A stretch of 64,000 bases of DNA from Alopecurus myosuroides (Eukaryota > Streptophyta > Magnoliopsida > Poales > Poaceae). The position numbers and the translations under genes were made by a program. Of this stretch, positions 32,987 through 44,370 are shown one piece after another; position 1 is the first letter of the stretch; each line of letters begins with the position of its first letter. The stretch is taken from the NCBI GenBank assembly GCA_028641055.1, contig CM054057.1, forward strand, positions 398,706,541 through 398,770,540, written 5' to 3'. Under the pieces are notes generated by a model that saw only the letters and a list, made by a program, of their open reading frames with translations, was not told the origin of the DNA and did no database searches.

Positions 32987-34318
32987 CTAGCTAAATGCCC
33001 GTGCGTTGCAACGGGAAGAAAAAATGTGAGTCGCGAAAGTACAAACAGTAATCTTTTAACCCAAAACCAAAATGACCAAACAAAATCTAGTTAAATACCC
33101 TATATGTTAGAGAAGACACAGGTTACCACGTGTATAGAAAATACTTATATATAATTGTCTCCTTTATTACTTCAACCCCTTAAATTTTGTAACCTTATAT
33201 TCCTTGTCGTTTCATTGATAATGAACTCATGGTTCCCACTTTCACTAAAGACTTGAAATGGTCATGCCAAATTACATACAGGGGCATGCACTAACTCTAT
33301 GCAAAGATATCAATTAACTTAAAATCTCTTTAAAACAATTTAAGGTATCTAACACCGTAACATAATTTAGTTTTATGAGAAAGGAAAAATGAGGCGTTAG
33401 AAATATGAATTTGAGTAGCAAAAATAAATTTTTTATATTATTCTGTAACTCTGATGTAATAATTAGAATTCTTGTGGATGTTACTATAAAAAAATTAAAA
33501 TTAGTAAAGTGACCTCATCAAACATGACCGTTTGGTTCTCACGGACATAAAATCTTCAGCTATTTTAACATTGGTAGATTAATTGTAGTTTTAGTCAAGA
33601 AAATAAAAAAGGGAGAAGTTTGGATACAATATTTTATGGATAAAAAAATAGACGATGGAAACATCCGAGGAAGAAAAATATAGACGTGAAATCTATTTTG
33701 AATATAGTAAGAACTAAACCGGGTTGCTGATTTGATTTATGCTCCTGGCGAATAGTTCGCTGTAGCATAAAAAACCTTAGCTGCAAAGCTATCTACGAAG
33801 GAAAAGTCGAAAGAAGTGTTGTCCAGGTCCATCTTGTACATGTCCAAATATGAGTACCAATCCATCTTCTTTACGTGCATATGTGAGTATAAGTATTCGA
33901 GAAAGGTTTGTGTTCATTTTTCTTTGACAGGCCTATCTCATCGGAACAAAACAGCTCTGCAACCGGTCCTCTCATACTGCACACAAGCGTACCTTTTCTT
34001 CTGATCGATTCAAGATACAAATCTCGACTGATCGAATCACGTTGATCGAGCATGTTTAGGATTTGTGTGCAATACGGAGTATCACCAACACGTGGGCTTC
34101 AATGGATTTTACTGGTCCGGCCCATGTCGAGCGATCAGTCCGAGGCAACCTAGGAAGGGCCGCACCCAGATATCGATCGGGTAAACAACTCACGCTAGCA
34201 AGCCTAGGACCCAGCGATCAGGCAAACAACTCACGGGAGCAAGCATACCAGGTACGACGTACGAACGTACCAACGACACGGACAAGGGAGAAACCTAAGG
34301 GTTATTATATAGTAGAGA
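32987..34318 (-). mobile_element. Helitron B (non-autonomous)
   Basis: The minus-strand 3' end is CTAG at 32990-32987, with hairpin CCCGTTGCAACGCACGGG just inside (33000-33018). The 5' end TCTCTACTATATAATAAC is at 34318-34301, preceded by A. About 1.3 kb, AT-rich, no supported gene. Confidence 0.72.
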
Positions 34319-34531
34319 TATATATATATATATAGCAAACATGCTCGTGCGTTGCAACGGGGGAGAAAAAAATCTGCCTCGCAGAGACACATAAAGTAAA
34401 TTCTCGTCGGCACAGAGAGGGTGCTAAGTTAGATGATTTTGGGCACAATGATAAAATGAGACTTTATCTTATGTTAACTCGTGCTTCATCCTTCTTATGG
34501 TTTTTATGTAGCATCGTTGGTTTGGCGTTCT

Positions 34532-35164
34532 TACTAAAGACAATTTAGCTAAACGGAGTTGGGTGGGATGTAAAAGATGTGTGTTATGTGATTATGATGA
34601 ATCCATTAATCATTTGTTTATCTCTTGTAACTTTGCTAGACATATCTGGAGATTCCTTCATTTTACGTTTAGCATACCTCAACCGTGTAGTATTGATCAC
34701 ATGTTTGGTAATTGGTTGCAAGGGGTAGATAAGAAATCTAAAGCACGAATTCAAATTGGAACTTGTGCATTTGTGTGTGCTCTTTGGAATTGTAGGAATG
34801 ATGTTATTTTTAACAAGTCGAAAGGTGTCCACTTTTTACAGGTAGTTCACCAAGCCACGTATTGGATCCACATGTGGTCTTTCCTGCTGCCGGTGGAGCA
34901 GCGGGCTCTTATGGATTCTGGATGTGTTCGCTTGATGGCGGTCGTTCAGACTATCTACAACCAGGGTGGCTGGTTGCATGTTAAGAATCCAATGAGTTAC
35001 ATCATACTTTTGTCATTTTTTTTCTGGTTGATCTTAGTTTCAAACTTGGATGATGCCTGATTGTAATACCTTGAATACTTTTATTTTTCATTAATATAAA
35101 AACTACAGCTGTGTGCATCATCATGATGCAGAGGCTGGGGCTACGCTCCCATTTCAAAAAAAAA
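34532..35164 (+). mobile_element. 5'-truncated LINE insertion with 19-bp TSD
   Basis: ATCGTTGGTTTGGCGTTCT occurs at 34513-34531 and again at 35165-35183 after a run of A. The 3' end has the plant LINE tail GTGTGCATC...GATGCAGAGGC. About 630 bp, so severely 5'-truncated. Confidence 0.9.
34563..35060 (+). pseudogene. LINE ORF2 C-terminal zinc-binding region
   Basis: 165 codons, open from the truncation point (homology begins before the ATG, at about 34532, LTKDNLAKRSW). The region CVLCDYDESINHLFISC is the zf-RVT motif that follows RT in plant L1-type LINEs. RT and endonuclease are missing because of truncation. The frame ends 100 bp before the poly(A). Confidence 0.8.
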
Positions 35165-35924
35165 ATCGTTGGTTTGGCGTTCTAGGCTTCCAGCCAACCA
35201 TGCACTCGCAGCGGACATGCGCTCTCCATGATCCCGTCCAGCCTCACCACCAGCGTGATTGGAAACATTATCGTTTGCAGGGCGTGGATGGGCGTAGTGG
35301 GAGGAATAGTCGAACTGCGCCGCACCCTCTATGCCGGATGGGGAACGGCGCTAGTCCAGCGCGCCCGCCGCACCCTCTATGCCGGATTGCACTGTTGCAC
35401 AACTCTGTGACCGCGTCAACCGTGCCGGCCTTGCATTCCGTCCCGTGAACACTGAACATGCACCTGGTAGCGCACAGCACGGAGAAGCCCTCGGGCTCGA
35501 CTGCAGTCTCCCGAGTCCCGACGGAGCATGATCATTGGGATTTTACTCTCACGGAAAAGGGCGTCATTGGAGACGTTGTCCAGCGCTCCTGCCGCTATGC
35601 CTGTTGCCCGCTGCTATGCTAGGGTTTTCTGCTGAGAATCGAGGTGGCGTACGGATTCGTTTCATGGGATTGGACCTGGTTTAGAGAGGATATGGCCTGG
35701 GCTTGTTTTTACGCTAGCTATATGGGTGGGAGGAAGGAGGCAGTTGTGATCCGTTTTTATCTCCTCGCGGTGTTCCAAACTGAAACTGGCACGGTACGTA
35801 GGATTTCCATCCGGGATTTTTGGTACAAGACGGATTGGACGATGGAACAACATAGGAAGGGTGACGGACGACCAGAAATCGCACGGACGAAAGAGAAACA
35901 CTACTCCTTTTATTACTATATATA

Positions 35925-37033
35925 CTAGTAAACGTGCCCGTGCGTTGCAACGGGAGAGAAGAAAAAATATTGTCAATTTTGTTTTGGCACAATCCACATT
36001 TTACCCCAAAATTGACAGTCCAATATAGAATAATTTTATTTTCATAACACCTAGATTAATATCAGGCTCACGCCGTCGTAAAAAAGGGTTAAATGTATAA
36101 ATATGTTGTCATACATTCTTATTTTTGTTGCGATATATGCAATGTTCTCAATCGTAATTAAATCTTCGCATGTCGTGTTGCCCGTAAAACCATTGTTATC
36201 TGGAATTTGTTGTAATGAAGGTTCATTTTGTTATGGATGTATATTTGCATTTCTGCTTCTTTTGTGTCTTGTACTTTGTTCTAGCTCCAAATCAACATAT
36301 TTCTTTGTCTTTTTAATTGATATATTTTACTATAAGCGCCACCATAAAAAAAAATTGTATGGATATAGGAAACACATCAAATATACGAAGAAGTAATTTT
36401 ATTATTGACAATTTTTTTGAAGGGATACTTCTTTAGATAACACCTCAAAATTGGCTATATTTGCATGAATCTAGCTGCGTCAACTGTTATTTCATCCTCA
36501 CCATAAGAGGAGAGGTAGCAGTTTACACAAAACAGAGAGTATCTAGTGGAGCGGAACGAAGCCTCACCTGTATTTGGTCTCCTCTTCACACTTTATTTCT
36601 CTTCCTAGAAACTAAGAAATTGGAAATAACAATTTGCAACAATGTTTTTCTTTTCCAGGTGTATATCCATCTAATTATAATTTTCATATTTATTTGGCAA
36701 ATATATCGAGCTAGCCGGCCTGAGATTGGCCCCGTGCATTTTCTCCATCTCATATGATGCTGAAAAAAAAATTCCCCATGAAGTATCAATTATTGGATTT
36801 TGAAAAAAATTATTGTTTTCCCATCGCCAAGGATCCCCTGCCAAGAACAGAACTCACTGCAAAATAGCACAAATAATCAATAGTACTTTTTGTAATATAT
36901 ATCTCGTATTCATGGCACGTTGATAGTGTAAGGTCATTCTTACCTTGGACTTTATTCAAGTTGGTGACCTATTCCAGCAAGTAGACGGTTTTTTCACTAA
37001 ATGCTACACTGGGCATAAGGGAAGCCACGGACT

Positions 37034-37035
<2 letters not shown>
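35925..37035 (-). mobile_element. Helitron D (3' end clear, 5' end lost)
   Basis: CTAG at 35925-35928 and hairpin with CCCGT/ACGGG arms at about 35937-35954, minus strand. The other end runs into a TA microsatellite and could not be defined. AT-rich, no supported gene. Short ORFs such as 36103-36396 have no recognised motif. Confidence 0.5.

Positions 37036-37125
<90 letters not shown>
37036..37125. repeat. (TA)n microsatellite
   Basis: About 45 uninterrupted TA units between Helitrons D and E. Confidence 0.98.
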
Positions 37126-37127
<2 letters not shown>

Positions 37128-37146
37128 CATTTGTCGTTTTAGATCA

Positions 37147-39546
37147 ATAGTAAACGTGCCCGTGCGTTGCAATTGGAGTATAAAACAACTTTTGGTCCGA
37201 GAAATTGACAACACAACCTAAATTTTAAGAGAAGTCGGATGGATCAACCCCTGTAGAATAAATTTATTTTTCCATCTGGACAAGCGTCAAATTTGACATA
37301 GTACCAAAAATAGCTCGATGGGTACTGATTTTTTAATGTCAAATTCATTCAAACCTGTGGTGAAACCTAGGAGAAAGAATGTACCAAAAGTAGGATAATC
37401 ATAAGTGACAGATGACACCTGTAAACATATCTCTGCAATATGCATGGCGGAATTTGTCGGTATAGAATTTATGTGTAAACATATTTGTAAGTCCTAACTG
37501 TTTGACTGTTTGACTGAAGGCACATATCTCTGCAATATGCATGGCGGAATTTGTCGGTATAGAATTTATGTGTAAACATATTTGTAAGTCCTAACTGTTT
37601 GACTGTTTGACTGAAGGCACATATCTCTGCAATATGCATGGCGGAATTTGTCGGTATAGAATTTATGTGTAAACATATTTGTAAGTCCTAACTGTTTGAC
37701 TGTTTGACTGAAGGCACATATCTCTGCAATATGCATCTTAAATTATTGGTGTACAGATAGATGGAAAAACCGTTAGATACATCAATAAGAAAAACTTTAT
37801 TCAGGCGTCCTTTGACGGTTCATGTTTCTCTCGTGTTCCTATGATTTCCTATTTGGAAATATACACACCTAATGAGAGATTCATATGCTTGAAAATTAAA
37901 TTCGGAAAGAAAATGCCATGCTACAACTAAACACTGAGCAAGAAAGCTGGCCTTACCGAGGTTGTGGAGCTCTTACCTTTGATCCACCATCCTTCCTTAA
38001 TCCCTATCACGTCCTTTTGTACACGTGTGCCTCTAATTAAAAAAAAGAACAGACAAAAAGGTTATTGGTATGAAGTGGGTGGAATTTATCTCATTCAGTA
38101 GAGAAATCTTGGCTCTTGGGAGTAGTCCCGGTCAAATAGAAAATTTGATTTATAATCAAAACTGAAGCATATGCTCAACGATTGATTAACTGCATCAATA
38201 TTAGGGTCGTCACCGTTATTACTGCTATGATTGGCGTGATCAACCAAAATCAAATGTTTCTTTATCCCACAAAATCCAATCCAAATATTTAATGGGAGGA
38301 TGACGTTCCCCAATGCTATATCTATAGAACATTCACTTCCGTATTCAGATATTCGTATCCGGGGCACGCGGCCTCGACATCTACGACGATATTAGACCAT
38401 GCTCCGCCCGGCTACATGTCATTTCATCATCTCCATCTGGACCAAGACTTGGCAGATCCATGAGATATCTGAAACGACACAATGAAGGTCATACTGAAGC
38501 TCGCAATCGCTGATCCTGCCACTGGAGCATGGCGCCCCTATCAGCTTCGGAACTCCTGAAATCACTGAACATGTTCAGCAAACCTACAAACAACATCCTT
38601 CACCTGAGATTTCACGTTGTCGCTGGCATATCTCGGCGTCGAAGGATAGCAACGGCGCATCATTGCCATTGGTGTGTACTCCGCTACTCTACATGGCGAG
38701 CTCCCGCCACACTGCCGCGGGCAGGGCCTTCGCATGGCAGAACGGCGAGAGGACGATGGCGATGGCCGGCGCCAGGTAAAACAGGCGGAGGCGTGCGAGG
38801 ACACAGTCCTACCGGGCGCGGCCAAAGCACAGCTGGCGAGCGACCATAGCTCTGCATGTACCATACGTCCATACCTCGTCAGCACACCGTGCTAACCCTG
38901 ACTACTATTCTCGCGACAAACTACGGACGTTGGCGTGCATGTGACCTCTCCGCGCTCGCTTCGGTGCTTTTCTAGGCAATGGCGGTCGAAACCTGCGAGC
39001 CGGCCGAACCCGACGAAGTCCGCGACTCGCATGGTGAAAGGGAAGCGGCACCAGCTATGACGGCTAGGGGCAGTAGTTTCCGATCTTGATTTGTTCATTA
39101 TACCAGGGGTGCCAAGATGACAGGGCGGCGGCGGCCTGGAAGAAATCGAAGCATGTGTTCTCGTGGCGAAGATTTGAACGGCAGCCGTGCACTCAGCGAT
39201 GGATAAATAAAACGTATATATAGCAGGACCCATTGTGCAAGATGTATTGTTGCCGGGCTCAGAGTTGTACAAAGATTGGGGGAGGGTGCGTGCTATGAGC
39301 GGAGACCTTGTCGGATCATAGCAATCAAGCAAACGCGAACCACACAAGACGTACAGAGAGAGAAACGCTCCTTCTTTTATTATTAGCACCCGATTGCTTG
39401 ATCACATATGAAACACGAACAAAGGCTACCGACTGAAAGACGACTAACGGACAATGTAGAATTAGTGGAAGGGTAAAACGGTAAAAATAAGGACGGACCA
39501 ACCAACCAACCAGGGAAGCCTTATTGCCTTTATTATTAGGTAAAGA
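37147..39546 (-). mobile_element. Helitron E (non-autonomous)
   Basis: The 3' end has the hairpin-like motif (37157-37173, slightly decayed: CGTGCGTTGCAATTGG on +) and ATAG in place of CTAG. The 5' end TCTTTACCTAATAATAAAGG is at 39546, preceded by A. Contains the 97-bp repeats and a GC-rich block (38520-39000) with overlapping ORFs, possibly captured sequence of unknown origin. Confidence 0.55.
37427..37738 (+). repeat. 97-bp tandem repeat, three copies plus a partial
   Basis: ATATCTCTGCAATATGCAT starts at 37427, 37524, 37621 and 37718, exactly 97 bp apart. The second and third full copies look identical, and the first differs in its final part. An internal duplication of TGTTTGACTG is present. 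No spacers, so not CRISPR-like. Confidence 0.95.
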
Positions 39547-39584
39547 TATATATATATATATAGGTAGAGAGATATATATATATA

Positions 39585-41168
39585 TCTACTATATAATAGA
39601 GCATACGGTGGTCGTCGTATGTCAGGTATTTTTACGTCAGGGATTCGGGGACGAGCGGCTACCTGTAGCATCTCGCAACGTCATGTATGCCAAGATCCAT
39701 GACATCGGCGTCTACGTCCGCATGGAACGCAAAGACGCCTGCGCGAGGAGAGCAAACATAGAAGCCGCCGCGCTGCCGCCCAGCTACCGCCGGCGGCCCC
39801 CGCGTGTTCCTGCTCAATGCCGACCCGGGCGCCCCGTCGACCGATCTTCTCAGTGGTCCTGCCGTCCCGCGCACTGTCCGACCCTCAGCTATTGTCCACG
39901 TCGTGCAAGACGCCCTGCTCATGTTCGTGAATGCTGCTTCAGAGTGCAAATTCACGTTATCACCCGTTGGTTGGTCCGGAAGCCATGGCCTTGGTGTGGG
40001 TCGTGTATGGACAATGGCATGTGCGAGGCTAGCGCTGACACGCGCTCATAACTGGCGAAAGTTGAGGCATGCTAATTCGTGGAAGCAGCTCACTTTTCCT
40101 TTTCTTAATAATGTGTTTGCTTGTTCCTGATTCATCTTGATGCCTAGGAGGTGTTTATAGTAATTCCCGAAATCAGCTTAATGTTGTTATTTTTGTTCTT
40201 CCTCTGACGATTATTTTGGCCTACCCATTTATGAGATCACGGTCAACAAGATGCGATTGGGAGCAAATCCCTTACTCTGTCTAATAATATACAAGTCAGT
40301 GGGATGAAAAATACAGTTCACTACAACTCAGAGAACTACACAGTAATACATAAGTTGCTGCCTACTTTTGTCAAACAGAGTAAGTGGCGAGGCAATCAAT
40401 TGGATGAGATTGATTTTGGGACAAGACATTTCACATGTACAACTGATTTCTTCCTTTGTCCTCTTTGTAAAACTTTTTCATTACGAACTTAAGAATTTTA
40501 TGGATTGTTTACACTCATAGAGATGGTAATCGGGTACTTTCTCTTACCTAAAAGTCAGTTATTTATTATTTATTATGCAGAGTCGATAATTACAGTTATG
40601 ATAGCTATATGGAATGCAAATGGCACCAGACAACGGGAATGATGAAAACGTTGTTCCGAAAATTAACTAAAGACTGATTTTCAGTAGGATTAGTGAAATT
40701 TTCTAAGGCATAAAAACTATTTAACCCGTAGCAACATAGAGATGGTAATTGGGTACTTTCTCTTACCTAAAAGTCAGATATTTATTATTTATTATGCAGA
40801 GTCCATAATTACAGTTATGATAGCTATATGGAATGCAAATGGCACCGGAAAACGGGAATGATGAAATGTTGTTCCGAAAATTAACTAAAGACTGATTTTC
40901 AGTAGGATTAGTGAAAGTTTCTAAGTCATAAAAACTATTTAACCCGTAGCAACATATAGATGGTAATTGGGTACTTTCTCTTACCTAAAAGTCAGTTATT
41001 TATTATTTATTATGCAGAGTCGATAATTACAGTTATGATAGCTATATGGAGTGCAAATGGCACCGGACAACAGGAATGATGAAAACGTTGTTCCGAAAAT
41101 TAACTAAAGACTGATTTTGAGTAGGATTGGTGAAATTTTCTAAGGCATAAAAACTATTTAACCCGTAG

Positions 41169-41171
<3 letters not shown>
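39585..41171 (+). mobile_element. Probable Helitron F, 5' end only
   Basis: A|TCTACTATATAATAGAGC at 39585 is a Helitron-type 5' end on the + strand, very like Helitron B's end in the opposite orientation. A GC-rich block (39640-39960) and AT-rich DNA follow. No matching 3' hairpin/CTAG was found before the TA run at 41172, so the extent is a guess. Confidence 0.4.
40520..41171 (+). repeat. ~218-bp tandem repeat, three copies
   Basis: AGATGGTAAT recurs at 40521, 40740 and 40958 (219 and 218 bp apart). The third copy ends at about 41171. Copies differ by few substitutions and a two-base indel (GAAAACGTTG versus GAAATGTTG). Confidence 0.93.

Positions 41172-41221
<50 letters not shown>
41172..41221. 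repeat. (TA)n microsatellite
   Basis: About 25 TA units. It sits where Helitron A' sequence resumes and corresponds to the short ATATATAT of Helitron A near 30458-30466. Confidence 0.95.
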
Positions 41222-41223
<2 letters not shown>

Positions 41224-43114
41224 CTTTCATGACATAAAAAGGTGGAAAAAGAAAATACATGCAGCTCGATCACTATCATATGGATGGAATGTAATTTGTT
41301 TTTTATGCGGACGCATCACACTGTAAATGCATGTTCAATTTACACTTTGCAATTCTAAAGACCTTTTATTGGATAATGGAGAAGTACATGATGACACGTG
41401 TACGTCAACTATTTATACTATTAAAAGACCAAACATGGTTAGATACAATTCATCTTAGCCATCAAACTACGTGGATCTACATACGTTGAAATCACTAAAA
41501 ATACCACCGCTAAGTTAGCCGAAGCGGTACCAATGGAGAACACACGCTAAATCATGTTTATTCCCCAAACAACACGCCCCCGGTGCATCGAGCGCCTGCT
41601 GGCGTTTGAGACGGACGTATCGCAGATGGGGTAGCACGAGTTCAGAAGCCATGGCAACAGAGTTAGGGAGGCAACCAGAGGGCAACGGCCTCGAGCGCAC
41701 ACGGGGTGGCGCTGTCGGGCAACGTCGACCGCTACCAGGAAGAGCCAAGCTGGGAGGCGCTACGGACGGCAGCCGGACTGCCAAAGGTTGGATGCCAAAG
41801 GGGAAACACGGCAGCAGACGAGCGTCTGGAGCACCGGCCATGGCCGAGGTAGAGCTTGGGGGAACCTGGGCTTGTAGGTGCAGGGACGCACGGGAGAGAG
41901 GCAAGCTGGAGGAGGCGCCGACGGGGCGAGGTGGAGGTCGAGCAAGGGGGACGCCGACGGGTTCTTGGGGCGGACGGGAGGATGGAGACGGAGCCGTGCG
42001 AGGCTGCGGCGCTTGAGCAGACCAGATGCCAACGGCTGCAGGTGTGGGAGGAGAAGGGCGACGAGGGGGAAAGATGGTGGTGTTGTGGAGGAGGCGCTCG
42101 GGAGATGAGGAAGCGAGCGAGGCGATCCTACCCGCGTGTCACACGTGTGTGTCCAACTCGGTGGTGGAGGTTGGGCTGGGCTGGCTTGGGCCGAAACTGA
42201 AATAGTCGGCTAAACTAAAATTAATTTTTGTTTCATTTTTATTTAATTACATAAAATAGGGCATTAGCTTAAATTGTTTGAGCCAACAATTTTACTCAGA
42301 ATTGTATGAATATTTGGCAAGAGTTTTAGCTGGATCATGAACAATTGATGCAATGCACGTGATGACATGATGATGCAATGCCCGCCTTACATTTTGGGAG
42401 ACACATGCTAGGTGGGCTGGGAGCTGGGCCGAGCTAGCCGGGCTGGCCTCTTCCTCTTTTTTGTTAAAATTTATTCTTATTTATTGATATAACATAGTTA
42501 GCAAGGTTAGATTTACAGTTAGGTAGACTACTAAAAAGAACAAAACATGTTGAGATATTAAATTTCAGTCATCCAATATCGGATCAATGACCCAGATCCT
42601 TCCGATTTTGAACAACTCAACACACATTACCTTCCTACGCGCGAGCTTGTGGGTTTAGTTCCCGTGTGCTCGTAAGACGTGGGAGAGCGAACGAGAAACC
42701 AATTCCATCACGATTATTGCCTCTTTTGACTTGTGTGAGCCCTTAACTATGGAAGCAATCGATTGTTGCCTCAAACCGGGAACGAGGATTTCTCTACGAC
42801 GGAATAGAGCGCACAAGGCATCACTCTAGACGAGTTTTCTCCATGCCGCAGCCTCCTCTTCGGCCCGCCGGCAAATTCTGCAGCTCCCTCTGTGTCATGT
42901 CAGTTGGTGCCGGAGGCGTGTGGCAAAAGCAAATAAGTTTGTAGTGTAAACATAATCTATCACATTCATGTTAGCTTCGGCGGGTGCCACCTAAATAGCT
43001 GTCATGGTTGTTTCTGCTTGTAAATTATCCCTAGCGAGCGCCACCCGAATCGTATGCATGGTTGTTTCTACATGTAAATTATCCCTTTAATGATGGCACG
43101 TACATGTCAACTAG
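41219..43114 (+). mobile_element. Helitron A', right part
   Basis: Nearly identical to Helitron A from 30467 to its end, with small indels (for example an extra ~22 bp near 42880). The terminus CATGTCAACTAG|T is at 43114, but the hairpin's 5' arm is deleted (GATGGCACGTACATG), which may have left this copy unable to terminate normally. Ends about 257 bp upstream of the Lhcb2 TATA box. Confidence 0.82.
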
Positions 43115-43472
43115 TGTTAGTAAAAAGCAGGGCGTCAGACGAGCGATGCCATATGAGGAGCAAGTTAGTGAATTTAGCAGTATGTTTCCGAGTTGGGATA
43201 GTGTACGGGATGTGAGTGAGCCGGCGAGGCGATCTTTGCCTCCAGGTGGCAACGGACGACTGGGTAAGCGACGACGCAGGATACCGGCGCCATATCCAGA
43301 GGCGCCTCGGCAGCCAATTGGGTCGCGCGGACGTGTCGCGCCGCACATCCACCAGTTCATCTCAGTCGCCATATAAAGAATCACCTCGCCCACCGGACAT
43401 TTCCACTGAAACACCAGCCACCAGTTCATCTCACTCACTCACCTCCAGGTCGTCTTGCTAGTATAGTTGGGA
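43115..43472 (+). promoter_or_regulatory. Lhcb2 promoter and 5' UTR
   Basis: CCAAT at 43314-43318 and TATA box ATATAAAG at 43371-43378, about 95 bp before the ATG, give an expected start of transcription near 43400. GATA words lie at about 43197 and 43281, and an ACGT core at about 43331. CCAAT/GATA/ACGT elements are typical of light-regulated Cab promoters, so light control is likely but not shown here. Confidence 0.65.
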
Positions 43473-44370
43473 ATGGCCGCGTCGGCACTCCACCAGACAA
43501 CCAGCTTCCTCGGTACCGCCCCGCGCCGTGATGACCTCGTCCGCAGCGTCGGCGACTTCGGCGGCCGCATCACCATGCGCCGGACTGTGAAGAGCGCGCC
43601 CCAGAGCATCTGGTACGTACTGTACTACTGTAGTACTGTAGTAGTGTGCTCGATATGTCCACACCGCACCTTCAAGTCTAGTACCGACGACACGTGATGA
43701 TGAATTATATATATACAGGTACGGCCCTGACCGTCCCAAGTACCTGGGCCCTTTCTCGGAGCAGACCCCATCTTACTTAACCGGTGAGTTTCCTGGTGAT
43801 TACGGATGGGACACCGCAGGGCTGTCAGCTGACCCAGAGACGTTCGCCAAGAACAGGGAACTGGAGGTGATCCACTCACGATGGGCGATGCTTGGCGCGT
43901 TGGGGTGCGTGTTCCCAGAGATATTGGCCAAGAACGGCATCAAGTTTGGTGAGGCCGTGTGGTTCAAGGCCGGCGCTCAGATCTTCTCCGAGGGTGGTCT
44001 TGACTACTTAGGCAACCCTAACTTGGTGCACGCACAAAGCATTCTCGCCATCTGGGCTACCCAAGTGGTGCTCATGGGCTTCATCGAGGGCTACCGTGTT
44101 GGTGGCGGTCCTCTCGGTGAGGGTCTCGATAAGGTCTACCCAGGCGGCTCCTTCGACCCACTTGGCCTCGCCGACGATCCCGACACCGCTGCCGAGCTCA
44201 AGGTAAAGGAGCTCAAGAACGGTCGCCTCGCCATGTTCTCTATGTTCGGTTTCTTTGTACAAGCCATTGTGACCGGCAAGGGACCTATCGAGAACCTCTT
44301 CGACCACATTGCCGACCCGGTCAATAACAACGCATGGGCTTTTGCCACCAACTTCGCCCCTGGAAGCTAG
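43473..44370 (+). CDS. Lhcb2: LHCII type II chlorophyll a/b-binding protein (two exons)
   Basis: Encodes a photosystem II antenna protein of the thylakoid membrane that binds chlorophylls a and b and passes energy to the reaction centre. Exons are 43473-43612 and 43719-44370. The 106-bp GT...AG intron splits codon 47 (Trp), and the product is 263 residues, the usual length. A plastid transit peptide covers about residues 1-35. The mature N-terminus RRTVKSAPQ carries the Thr that is phosphorylated in state transitions. WYGPDR (47-52) is the trimerisation motif. Helix [10 protein letters not shown] (94-102), helix C region LVHAQSI with GFIEGYR, helix [12 protein letters not shown], and NLFDH supply the known chlorophyll ligands (Glu, His, Asn, Arg, Gln). 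Small departures from the common Lhcb2 sequence are DTAAEL, NNAWAF and the C-terminal APGS. They look tolerable, so the gene appears intact. RRTVK separates it from Lhcb1 and Lhcb3. Confidence 0.95.
43613..43718 (+). other. Lhcb2 intron
   Basis: 106 bp, donor TG|GTACGTAC and acceptor TATACAG|GTACGG, within a Trp codon. An ORF track reading straight through it would miss exon 1. Confidence 0.92.

Larger units (their letters stand above)
34333..35924 (-). mobile_element. Helitron C (non-autonomous, carries a LINE)
   Basis: The 3' end is degenerate: hairpin CCCGTTGCAACGCACGAG near 34348-34365 and a CTAT-like end. The 5' end TATATATAGTAATAAAAG lies directly against Helitron D's CTAG. Contains the LINE at 34532-35164. 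Its GC-rich part (35190-35560) includes two copies of CGCACCCTCTATGCCGGAT (near 35321 and 35370). No helicase. Confidence 0.55.

Noticed and set aside
36945..37214. ORFs made of alternating Ile/Tyr
   Set aside because: Translation of the TA microsatellite.
37427..37738. CRISPR-like array
   Set aside because: Repeats are contiguous with no unique spacers, and the DNA is plant nuclear.
38529..38895. ORFs in Helitron E
   Set aside because: Three frames open together in GC-rich DNA; no motif could be named.
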